The notes under the pieces: model-generated | What the model saw: only the letters and a program-made list of their open reading frames with translations | Databases searched by the model: none | Told to the model about the DNA's origin: nothing | Shown: one piece after another, positions 35,501 to 47,500 of the stretch | Layout: each line of letters begins with the position of its first letter | How positions within the stretch are numbered: position 1 is the stretch's first letter | Position numbers and translations under genes: made by a program | Assembly: GCA_030267565.1 (NCBI GenBank) | Contig: BRXU01000031.1 | Coordinates: 62,001 to 126,000 of the forward strand | Reading direction: 5' to 3' | Length of the DNA: 64,000 nt | Origin: Pleodorina starrii | Lineage: Eukaryota; Chlorophyta; Chlorophyceae; Chlamydomonadales; Volvocaceae

Positions 35501-38500
35501 TGCCGCTGCAGATTTCATGCGGATGGCGGGCGGAAACGGCACATGGTCCGGCGGGCCGCCACGCCACAGCGCTGACTTCTACATTTCCGGTGTGAACATA
35601 ACGGACCACGCAAGCGGCTGGCCGGCAATCTGGCTGCGATGGGCGCGAAAGGTGGAAATGAGGAAGCTGCAGGTGCGTGCGTGCGTCGATTACAAAGCAG
35701 CCCCAGGCTCTTACGTACGTCGTTTGCGAGGACAACAACCTCGTGGACAACCGACGGTTTCCCGCTTTTTCGGGCGGGGCCCCAGCGCGAAGCGCTCTGG
35801 GGGCCCCGCCCCCTAGGGTTGCCCCTGTCCGTGGCTGGCTGGCTGGCTGGATGGATGGATGGATGGCTGGATGGGTGGATGGCTGAGTGACGTCCAACTC
35901 TATTCGCTCGATACGCTGTACAGCAATACATATATTCCTCGACAAACTGTATAAAAATCGAAAAACAGGGCAGGAATCAGTAGTTTGACTGAGTCCATGG
36001 TCCGAGCGAGAGCACATCGGCACTCTCTACGTATGTTTCTCCTGGTTAGTTCTCTGACGGGGGCGACCACTGTGAGCTTAAACGCTTTCCTCCTCGCAAC
36101 AAACGACCCATACCCGTAGTGCGTAGCACGAAGCTGGCAGTGCAGCAACATGGACCTTGATTGGATCTGGCATCTCTATCTGGCAATTTTTGGGCGGGGC
36201 CCCAGCGCGAAGCGCCCAGGGGGGCCCCGCCCTGTAGGATTGCCCATGTCCGTGCGTGTGTGGGACGTGCGTGCGTGGGACGTGGGATGGAAGTAATTGG
36301 ACAAGTGCAGACTTTCGGCCATCGGAAAGGCTGCATAAGTAAAAGATTACATTCTTTATTGCACGGTAAATTTATTATTGGAACCCAACCTCGTTTAGGA
36401 ACCCAACCAGTTTGGCAGTCTCCATGGACCGAGGCCGAGGTCAAACCAACACCTCTCGGCCTATAATTAATTCCAGAAGATTCATCGTTCCTCAAAGTGG
36501 AATTCTGACATGACGGCGTGAAATGAATCTTCGTTTCGGCAACAAACTATGTTTGCATTGCGAACATTCTTCCCGCGACCACACCATAGCAGCTCTGCTT
36601 GCCGGTCCGATCGTCTTGACGCATATTACTATTACAAAGGTTGCAAGGAGCAAACCATGAGGTGCCAACTGCTGGTTGTTGGACGCCAAGCCGCCAATGC
36701 ACGCACGATGCAGCGGTCTTCTGCGGGCCGCCCAACAAGTCCAGTCGGCAACCTAGGGGATGGACTTCTACGTTCCCTGTCCTAATGTTAAAGCACTCAA
36801 GCCTCCTCTACGGTGAATACCTCAGTAGCGAAGCCTGTGCACTCTCGTCGGCAACTGCACGTCGTCGCAACCCTCGCAAACAGTTCCGCTGTCCTTCTAT
36901 TGGCAAGTCAGCCTGCGTGATGTGTAAATGATACACTCCATACACTCCATGTCTACTGTCATGTAACTTCAGCCAATGCGCTGGCCGGAAGAGTTGCACA
37001 GTGCCGAGACGGCGCGCGATGCTAAACATGGGTCGGATTGCTGAAGCCGCAGGCATTTCAGCTATAAAGCTCTGGCTGCCTATCAGCAGGAATGTCGACA
37101 CTCTCACAGTTGGCGCCCTCGCCGCTCGCTTTGGAAATGCCGTATTTCGGTCGATGCGCACATGCGCTCATGCACCCGACGGGATGACGCGCTTCGCGCG
37201 GCGCCGGCAGGCCTTGCTAACGACTCGGCTAGCAGGCATTTCGGGAAACAGCTCTGGCTGTCTATCAGCAGGAATGTCGACACTCTCACACTTCACGCCC
37301 TCGCTGCCCTAGCACTCAACTTAACCCGTACGGATTTAGTGGGGCCCCGCCCTTTTTCCGGCTTCAAGGAAGCCGACACCAACCCCTTGTTCAAAGATTG
37401 ACGCATGTTGGGCCTTGCAGGTCACGAACAGCAACGGCGCCGCTTGGTTGGACGAGGTCCGCGATTCTGCACTTGTGGAGGACAGCGTGTTCCTAGGTAC
37501 GTGTATGATTACCCTTACGATAACGCACAATTACCATACCCGATGTATTTCCTTCTGCACAAACGCACGCCGGACTTGCTTGTGATGCGTGGATGTTCTG
37601 CGCGCACGCAGGAGGCTCCATTGGCGCTACTTTTGTTGACTTCTTAAGCTTTATTTACTTCAAGCTCCAATTCCAAATGCTGAAGATTCAAATGACTTCT
37701 CTTGGGGACGTCCAGAACTCAGCCGTGGTACGCCGATGCCATTTTGAAGGTACGTAAACCAAGACACATGGATAGTTACTTTTCGATCCCCAAACCAGTG
37801 GCAAAAATTGTGTGGCCCTGCCTGGGATCAATACCGTATATGTCGTGATGATCTCTCGTCAGCCATGGAAGCGGCGGCAAGGGGCGGCAGTTGCATTTGC
37901 ATGTTGCCACACGGCTTACGTGGTGAATGCATTTTCTGCCGACCCGTCCTTATGCAGGGAATCCCTCGTTTATAACTGGCGTTGTATCAATTCACGGGTC
38001 GGAACAGTACAATCTGGGTGTTGAAGAGCTGCCAGGAAGAACCCTGGTCGAAGTATCGAACTCCACGTTTATTAACAATCTTTGCATCAGGTGCGTTCGT
38101 CGAACGCATTACTCAGTACGTTTGATGTATGTGCGAGGCCGCCTGTTGTCGTATATAACCATCTAAAAACCATAACACGTGCAGCGGAACAGGTCCAGAT
38201 GGAACCTGCGGCGATCCCCAACGAGTTCTCTACATCTATGCCGTAACCGAAGCACATATACAAAATAGCAGGTAAGCGCAGCTTTTGCAGTCGAGCAAAC
38301 GAGCAACATACGGAGCAGGTCATATATTTTCATTTGCATTTTTGTCCATTTGCACAGGTTCATTCGAAATGGACTCGGCGGTGTCATGCTATCGTACGTT
38401 CACCGTACGGTCGTTAATCAGAGCACGTTCGATGGCAACAATAATTCGTACTCATCATATGGATACAGCAAAACCTACATTGCAGCGTTTGGTACGTTCC

Positions 38501-41500
38501 TTTGCTGTACCGTAGTGACGCAATCCTTTATTGGGGCGGAGCCCCAGCGCGAAGCGCCCTGGGGGGCCCCGCCCCCTAGGGTTGCCCCTGTCCGTGCCTG
38601 CCTGCCTGCCTACCTGCGCGCCTGCGTGGGTGCCTGTCTGACTGCGTTACGACCAAACTTCTTCGCTCGATACGCTGTAAAGCAAAGTTGATATCCCTTG
38701 ACAAACTCGATTACAATCCAAAACGTGTGTGTACCGGTAACTAAAGATGTTTGACGGCGGAGTCCATGGTCCGAGGCCGCACTCGCTCCAACGCATTCAT
38801 ATTTGCTCCGAATTATACCGTGTTGTTCATGTACATAGAAATGTTTGGCACGCTTAGGACCACACTTAGGCTTGGGCCGGAATTGTGGATGAGGGTTAAT
38901 GGCGGCCGTTTCTATCTTTTGCTCGGTTGTACGGTGGCCACGCGTACCGAAGCTCTTAGATCGATGCAGCATTGGCGCTGCACTCATTCCTGCCGGACCT
39001 CTTGAGCCGCTTGGCGCGGATTTCTAGCCGCTCGACAGCCTATCCAGCAGGGCAACATCAGTTTTTACAATAGCGTATCAAAAACGGCCTATATTTCTAC
39101 GGTACTTAGTGCAACAGCCGCTTGGTGTGTCGTGTGGTCTGTGTTATGTCCCCCATTAATACTCATCCCAGGCAGCAGACACATTTTTGTACCTTTAACC
39201 GGTCTACTGTACCTATCAGGCCGAACTGCTTTGTTACTACTCCTTTGGTACCGGGTGCAGGGGGCGGCGGAGTGTTCTGCCGATTCTGCGGCAACGGTGG
39301 CGTGGAAATCACCGACACAAATTTCACCAATAATTATGCAGCCGTCAGCGGGGGAGCCGTCTACCTTGCTCAGTCTGGCTATCTTCAGATTTCTAGAAGC
39401 AGGTTGAAGCACGCAGCCGCTGAGGGTGATTGGGATGGATGGGGATGTCGCTCTGCGGCACGTGCGCATGTTCGTCTAGTAGCAAGGGCGTTGATGCAGG
39501 AGGAATCAAAGAGCTGTCTGCAGTGCATGCTGGGCGGGGTCTCATTTAATTTAAGTCTCGACGGCCCCTCCTCCCCAACAGGTTTGTGGCTAACACCGCA
39601 GCAACACTTGACGGAGGTGCCATTGTCATAAATGTAGCACGTGGAGTAAGGACCTCACTCATCGAGTCATGCACCTTCGAGAGCAATACGGCAGGTAGGA
39701 TCACATCCGGCATGGCTGGGCACCAGTACGGGTGTTTGCGTAGGCTGCGTTGCGTGGCGGGCTTTGAGTTTTCCTTCATTTTAATCTATCTGGATATCGT
39801 TTCGTGAGGGTTGTTATTCATCGTCCCTTTGATCCTATCCAGTCGAGAAGACATATAAATATCCCCTCCGGAACATGTGGCACGTCTTGCAGGTCGTAAT
39901 GGGGGCGCTATTGCTGCGCACGACATATCACTAAGCATAGTTACAGGCATCCAAGGACAGTCTTCCTGGTACATTATCCGGAGCAATTTCACCAATAACG
40001 TGGCTCTTCTGAACCCGACTAAAGGGGAACCTGACGTTGCCAACCTGCCGCAGAGCTATGATCCCGACCAAGCAGGAGGAGGTAAGGTTAAGCAATTCGA
40101 AATATATTCATAATTATTGTGGTTATTTTATGGGGCTCCAGAATCTTGTCAGGAGGGTATAACCAGCGGGCCATTCAGCTGGTCGTGCAGCTGTCGTGCA
40201 CAGCAGTGGAAGTTACAACGGTAAACGAAAACAGGGCAGACGGCTTGCCACCGCAATCGATTCTGCTGAAACCTCCCACAAAAGCCAATTGTAACGGCAA
40301 ACAGTTCCAAGCTCTGGTCGAACACTTGCTCCAACATGTCCACTGAATGATAGACTCTCTCATGAAGGGTGGTGGTGGGAAAAGTGGTGATTTTAATGAA
40401 CAAACAAATCCGACTACCTAATTATTATTAACTATAAAACTACCGCCGGTCCTTTTGATTACCACCGGTCCCCCATCGTGCAGGCGCCGTTTATGCACAA
40501 GCCGCTTCTCTTTATACTATATCCACTTTATTGAGAGGAAATAAGGTATGACGGAAGAGGAAATAAGGAAGAGGAAATAAGGAAGAGGAAATAAGGAAGA
40601 GGAAATAAGGTATAATCGTGCTATCTCAGCAGGATGTGGGCCATGTTCTGCAACCGAATAGAGCTATGTCCGAAGTGTGTTTTGTGGAAGTAAAGAGCAA
40701 TTATCTGTATGCGTTTTCGGGAGGTTCATAAACCCACACGGATTCACACGGATTTTGCATTGGCTAGGATACAATAAATCGTTGGAATGACTATCCGCAA
40801 ACTGCATTTCAGTTAGTTCTTTCATGCCGCCCGCGACGACGCTGACAAAAACGGCTCGGGCCAATTCATTTGCCTCCCATGCGGTAATGTTATTAGATCG
40901 AACTAATTATTCTTCAGAATTTATGTGAATCATTGTACAGTGGCAGGAGCTGTCATTGGCAGGTTCATACGAAATTACGTACGGTCTGACTCAACTGACT
41001 GACCTGGGTCGGTGGCCCCCGGAGCTCGGCTCCCTGAAAGGCGCTTTGCGCCGGAGGCCTGACCCCAAAACACATCCGACAATCCATAATATACAATTAG
41101 TACGCCTACCATTGTGCACCTACCTACGTGCAATATCGCATCCCAAGGCAACCCCGGCCGTCGCAAAGCGATGCGTGTCTGCCTTCACATTCAAACAAAC
41201 GGGCATGACAAATGGACGAGCCTCGATCAACCTGCTCTTCAGAATATTATATTTGTGACTCCACCAATGGACGATATTTGTTCACAAAATTGCGCTGCAG
41301 ATAGCGGCAAGGACTGAGCAGATCTGTCGCACGTATGCCCCACAGCTTTTAAGTGGCTGGCGCACGCACGGAGATGGTTTAGGAAGTCGATTGGCACAGA
41401 CTGTCTCGCAACCAAAGCCGTTGTAAGCTAAGGGCGGCAAGCAGAGGTGAATTGACACTTGCATTGAAATGGTCCGTCAGCACAAACAGTCCAGATACGT

Positions 41501-44500
41501 AGCACGAGCCATCCAGGCATGAACTCGTCATATACGAAGCTCACCAGTTAACGGGCGAATGAATGCGTGGTTGAATTGCTGTGTGTGTGATGTATGTTGT
41601 GTCTCACAGGTGCTAGCTCATGCAGGAGGCGCTATCAGGGTTATTGGCAGCGATAGATATTTGGCACTCAATTGCACCTATGAAAACAACGTTGCAGTTT
41701 TGGGAGGCGCTGTGGCACTCACGAGGTACGGCAGTTATGGGAGATGCTGTGGCCAGGTCGCCGCTAGAAACGCATACACCCTCTTGTCAGTAATAGCCCT
41801 ATTTAGCATACAATGTTGTGGCGCTTACAGTGGCATGCGGGTAAGTAATACGCGATTATTGTCTTAATTGGGTGTACTCGTTAATGATGATGTACAGGCG
41901 AAGACTGGGTCGTGACGCCTTGGCACGCACCTCGCAGGGTCCGCCAGGGCACCACTTTCGGACTCTGCACCTTCACAAACAACACAGTCGTGGATCCATC
42001 ATGGCAGTTTAATCCATCCAAGAATGCCGTTCCGTTGGTTGACATCAGCGCGGGATACGGTGGTGCACTGTTCGCATCCTTTGCCAGCGTCCTCATATTT
42101 GAGTCTGGAACATTTGTCGGAAATAGCGCAAAGCACGGTAAGGCTTGTAACTGCCTGCGTGCGGTTCCACATATGTGCGTGCATCCCCTATTTCATAACA
42201 AACCGACTTGGGATGCAATTTGCAGGTGGCGCCATAGCATCTCTGTCTTCTCCCACCTTCTATGTAGCTGATCGAGGCAACTACACATATTCGACCGGAA
42301 TTAAATACTTGAACGTCTCAAGGGATATCGTGGAGTCTGTAGGCCAGCTTGAGCTGCTTGGGGGTCTTGCGCTGCCTTACCGATTCTTGTTTAAGGATAA
42401 TACAGCTCTCATCGGCGGCGCCATTTACTTGTACGACGTGGAGACAAGTGGCATCGCTACTATGAATTACACGACGGGTTCTGGTTTACCCGCCCTCGAT
42501 GAGGGTGTCGTAAATACGACTCATCTGCAAACGGAGGAAGCCTACCGGTTTCGGGTTCTGCCTGCAATCATTTTTTATGGAAATACTGCAAACGGAGGCG
42601 GCGCCATATACCTCCGTGGCAACGGTTATGTAAGTGTGCACCTGAACAGCGAAGATATGTCAACCAATTTTCCTGTTCTGTATCGCCTTAATTTACAGCG
42701 TTGTCTCCCTGCAGGTCGACATTTCCAACTCTTCATTTATAGCAAACAGTGCCGTGGTGCCACCACTTGCAGCAAATTGGTCCGGACTAAACGGCCTTGA
42801 AAAGGACCCCAGTACGGCTAAAGCACTCCCATGCTACAATGGCGGTGGTGGGGCCATATGCGTCATCGGTCAAGCAAACAAGAAGGTTTTGGTAGGTGCC
42901 AACACAGACTTCCATATTTAGGCAGCTAGGCACAACACGTCTGCATTTCGCTACGTAAACCGACATTCACCCCCAGCACGGGCGGGGTGACTGGGGCATG
43001 CAGCCCATGCAACTGCGGGATGTTGCAGTGGGCGCCAGACTAGTCTGTTTTCCAGGGTAGAACCGTCGAGCCAGTTGATTGGCCGTACATCAGACCCTAG
43101 GCTCCTTTCTGTAAAGCACATTTACATAGTCAGCAGCATCGGGGTTGGTTAAGACTTGCCGCCTCGTTAACACGTGCACCACTCAAAAGTCGTGTTTCCC
43201 AATTGTTCGATTGGCCTATTGATAATGTTTAATGTTCGTGCTCTGTGTGGTGCGTGCTCGGTACTGACTGATTATCACTCGACAGGTATACTATTCAAGC
43301 ATGGTAAACAATTTTGCTAAGGATGGAGCCGGCATTTATCTAGCGGAGGGACTAGATTGTGCTGACCAGGCGAATTGCTACAATGTCACCGTCCACCACT
43401 CCAACATGACAGGTGACCACCAATATTGCCAAAGAGACGTGTACAAAGAGGGTTACGAAATTTTCTATTTCACTCTTTGCACATCTGGCACGAGTTCTGC
43501 GATTGACGGACATTGGCCGCCCAACATACATACACACACGGCCCAACGAATGGCCGTTGCCAAGGCGATGCGTGATCCTGTGCCATTCCTGTGGGAGCGT
43601 CAACAGCCCCTGACCAGCGAGGGACTAATATGCACAGCTCTTAATAAGAAGTGCAGGAAACTAATGATAGATACATGAGAAACAAAGGGTGCTGAGAGTA
43701 CTGTGTCACATTTGTTGTGTGCGATTATTATTATGGAATATGCACACAAGGGTAAAGCCTTACGTGTGTCCGCTCAATGACATGCAGGCAATATCGCTAC
43801 AAACCGAGGTGGCGGTGTATTTTGGACGCATGAGGGGATACTGAGCATTCCAGGGTGCCCATCGGACAGGCAGCCGACCGTAATGACCAATGGAACGGCA
43901 CTTTTGCACGTTAATGGCTCAGCCAACAGTACAAACACGAGCTCCTACACCATCAGGCTGCGCATGCCTGTGCGGAAGCACCCCGCCAGCTGGTATTCAC
44001 AGCTCACATTGGAGAACCACAATAGGCTGCTGTCCACTGTGGGTGGCGCAGTGCGTGCGTCCAGTCACCCCTTCCGCACAACCGACGGGGAAATCGATGT
44101 GGCTGGAAACCCAGTATTTGTCCTGGGGTCCAATGCTTCAAAAGCACTCAATGGGACCATTGCAGTGGAGGGTGCGTACCTCACCGCCCAAGGATATTTG
44201 GCGGTCGTAAATATAAGCGCAGGCGAGTCCGTGCCAGCAGACTGGGTACATGTTGGTGGCCGGTATGTTGTCCAAGGCAACAGCATTTTGACGGACCCGT
44301 CCTGGCTCGGTGTGCCGTATAATTACCTGCCGTGTACCAACTGGAATAACTCAGCCGATACCGGCCCGGATGTGGCGACAACGCCATACTTCATTTTGGT
44401 AAGTGTTGGAGCTGCCATTTACGTTGTAAAAACATGTCAATCCTTGCACAGTTTGACAGGCTGCTGGTGTTAGTTACTATGACCAGCCGCGCTCGTTTTC

Positions 44501-47500
44501 CTCTGCTGCCCGCCGTATCTTGTGGCTTACAGCTTCTGGGCCCAGTGCGTTACACAGCTTAATACCGTTGATAAGCAAATCTGACTTTCCTTCTGCCTTT
44601 TTACGTCATTCTATCAATGGACTCCCTGGCGTACGTGTTCCTGGCGGCGTAAACACTTCCGCTGCGTGCAGAGTCCCCAACGGCTCAATTACTACACGTC
44701 CAACAGCAACATCAAGATCAACGTGACGGTGCACGACTGGCTGGGCCAACACTGCACGGAAGACAAAGACACGCAACCATTAGTCCTGGTACAGGCTGAC
44801 TCCAAGGAGGTGCGCGCGCGCGGCTGACATATACATCAATCAATGTGTAGATGTACATGTACATGCACATGTGTAGGGCTACATCAGTGTCCTGAAACAT
44901 GGCGCGGATGGGATGCATTTTAATGTGCAGTGCAACAACACTGTTTGCAGGTTTTGGGCTCGGTGCTGGTTTCCGCCGTAAATGGGACGGCGGAATTTAC
45001 AGAGTTGAGGCTGCGCGGCAGGGAGGGCCTCCATACGGTTCCGATGACTGGCCGCTCTCTTGGTCCAGTCCGCCAGCTGCTCAGCTCTGAGGTGCGCTGT
45101 ACTGGTATTTTTGCGCTTATGTCACCCTTAAAGTACAGAAGAAAAACGGAAAGTTTACGTTGAACCGTAAGCCCTAGCGTGTCTTAAGGGAGCAGACTGG
45201 CAGGTAGCAGGGTATGGAAGGTAGGCACGGTACGGGCACAGTACGGCGGCTAGCTAGGGTGTCTTACAGAGCCGCGCAGGCGGCCCACAATTCTGCGCGA
45301 GAATTTGAAATTCATTGTTTGAGCCAATGGTTATAAATAAAACTATATAAACGACAATATCCCCGCCGTACCCTACCTGTAATTACGGTGTTATGTTTTC
45401 GCTCATGACGTACAGCTACAAATCTACGTGCGTCCGTGCGCCATCAATGAGTTCCTCTCGCCCAAGAACCTCGATGAGTGCATCCCCTGTGAACCTGGCG
45501 CCTTCAACCTTAACGCGTCAGCGGTGAGTGGTACAGGCTCCACACTTGGGTTTGGGTAGATGCCTTAGAGACGACATGCGCAGGGTGGTATGGTACTGGT
45601 TTATTTGTGATTCCGCAATGCTTGATTCCATGCGTGAATCCATCTACTGCACGCCGTCGTGGCTGACTTGTTTCATGTATGCAGCATCACCAGGTTGTGC
45701 TTTGGTGGGGGCATGTGCATTCGCGAATGTGGGCAGACTTACTGCCTTTTGGTTACGGTATAACGTAAATACACCTGCTTTGCATTGGGACCCTGCAGAC
45801 CATTTGCACAATCTGCCCCTACAACGCGGAGTGCATGCACCCGGACCCCTCTGCGTGCCCGCCGGATACGGAGTGCGACCCCACTGGTTACCTGGTGCCT
45901 AAAGACGGCTACTGGCACGCAAACTTCTTCAGTGAGGAGGTACGGTTTCAGTATCTAACGTGCTGGATTGGGGGAGGGGGTTACTTACGGAAGGAAGATA
46001 CGGGAAAATAGTGTGGTTGTGTGGTTTCGGGCCCATGCCAAGCAAACGTTACCTTTTTCCGCGCATACAGCAGCTCAATGGCACGTCAGGCCGGCTGACA
46101 CGGAGTAGTACGTCTCTGTCGCTGGGCGGCACAGAAACTCCATCACACGCTCCATTCATCCTCCAACCGTGCTAGGCGGCCTCTGCCCACTGCAAAGGCG
46201 CATAAAGGTTCCGGGCATGCATGCATTCTACACGAGTTTTGGGAGGCTGCACCCCAGAATCCCAGGAGCTAGGCATCCAGGAACTAGGCCTATGCGTGCC
46301 TCGCTGCTTTTCATTGACCACATTGGGAGGAGACATGTGCAAGGTACTTATAAAGAAGTGCGCATTGACGGACCCGGTTGCCGCCGTACACGGGCAGGTC
46401 ATTGGCTGTACCAACCCCGAAGCGTGTATGACACCGAACCGCTATCAAACGCTGTCCAAGATGCAGCTCGACATATGGGAGGTGAGCGGACTCCCTTATT
46501 ATATTCACATATATCGCTTTTATTATGGAATCGTTTGGTTGAAGTACACAAGATGGACTGCGCGCGCTTAATAAATAGCATGGCAACACCAACGAAACAA
46601 TGCTACAACCCTAACCTACAAGGTTTCGCATGCTGCAGGTTGCGCGCCAAATCCAGTTGGATGCCGCGACCGCCGTAGCGGACATGGCAGCAGCGGAGGC
46701 TCTGGCGAAGCTTCTTTCGTCAGCCCCGTATGGCCGGCGGCTTTTGCAGCGGAAGGCTCTTAATGACAGTTTGGGTGCAGTCTTAATTCTCAACGCAACG
46801 GCTTCCCTGCTGTAAGCTCGCTTTTCTGTCGTATGCAAGGAAATTATCTTATATCAACACATAGGCTATAGGCAGTAGGTGAAAGGAAATTTGCTGTATA
46901 TTTGTCCGTCTGGATATGATGACCATTGATGACTGCGTGCATCTATCATTGATTGTGCACGCGCATACATGCTCGGAACTTTGCCGCCGCCTACTAGCTA
47001 GCTAGGTGAAGGCCGATGAGTTGGGTTAAAGCCCACGTCTCCCTCTGAAGCTATGTGTATGTCACTAAGTATATGTATTGCGCACGCCGCTTGTACCATG
47101 TATATACCCCAGGCCGGAGTACCTGCAGAGTCAGTGCGCGCCGGGATACACTGGGACACTCTGTGGGGAGTGCTTGCCGGGATACGGCTGGCGAGGCATC
47201 GCTGTCTGCTCAAAATGCCATCCGCGGGTACGTCAGTGAAAGGAACATCTGCATTCAGACGTGTACAGGAATGCGGAGCAATGCGTGCTTGATTGCTGAC
47301 TGAACTGTCTGCAACCACATAAATCCCTGACTACGACCATTTTCGTGGATCGCTTTCTGGTTCTTAAACAAAGCAGAGCCGGCCCTTGCAGCACATCCAT
47401 GCAATGTAACCCCTTGTCCAAACCTACTAATCTTGCCACCGTTAGAAAGCCCTGATGTGCTTAGCGCATTTTCAGTAGTGTTTGCAACAAAAATGTTTTT

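Larger units (their letters stand above)
35673..37420. other. gene B intron 7, 1748 bp, repeat-rich
   Basis: It holds two copies of a GC-rich palindromic repeat (about 35771 and 36191), a (TGGC/TGGA)n stretch at 35833-35885, a GTCCATGGTCCGAG-type block shared with intron 12, and a 183-bp-period tandem duplication at 37049-37310. The corresponding gene A intron is only 291 bp, so the extra DNA was inserted after duplication. Confidence 0.7.
34267..44398 (+). other. gene B exons 4-22: beta-helix ectodomain
   Basis: The FxxN/GGA(I,V,L) organisation is the same as in gene A: FDGNN, FTNN, FVAN, FESN, FKDN, and GGVFCR, GGAVYL, GGAIVI, GGAIAA, GGAIRV, GGAVAL, GGALFA, GGAIYL, GGAICV, GGGVFW. Exons 6 and 7 are nearly identical to gene A; others diverge strongly at silent sites. 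Introns 7 (1748 bp), 12 (769 bp) and 16 (1064 bp) are much longer than in gene A and carry repeats. Confidence 0.75.

Noticed and set aside
35346..36023. 225-codon - strand frame over gene B exon 7 and intron 7
   Set aside because: It runs through a GC palindrome and a (TGGA)n repeat, which keep frames open by chance.
40610..40611. alternative donor for gene B exon 16
   Set aside because: As the main donor it would give an in-frame TGA, and gene A matches the upstream donor. It is kept only as a finding.
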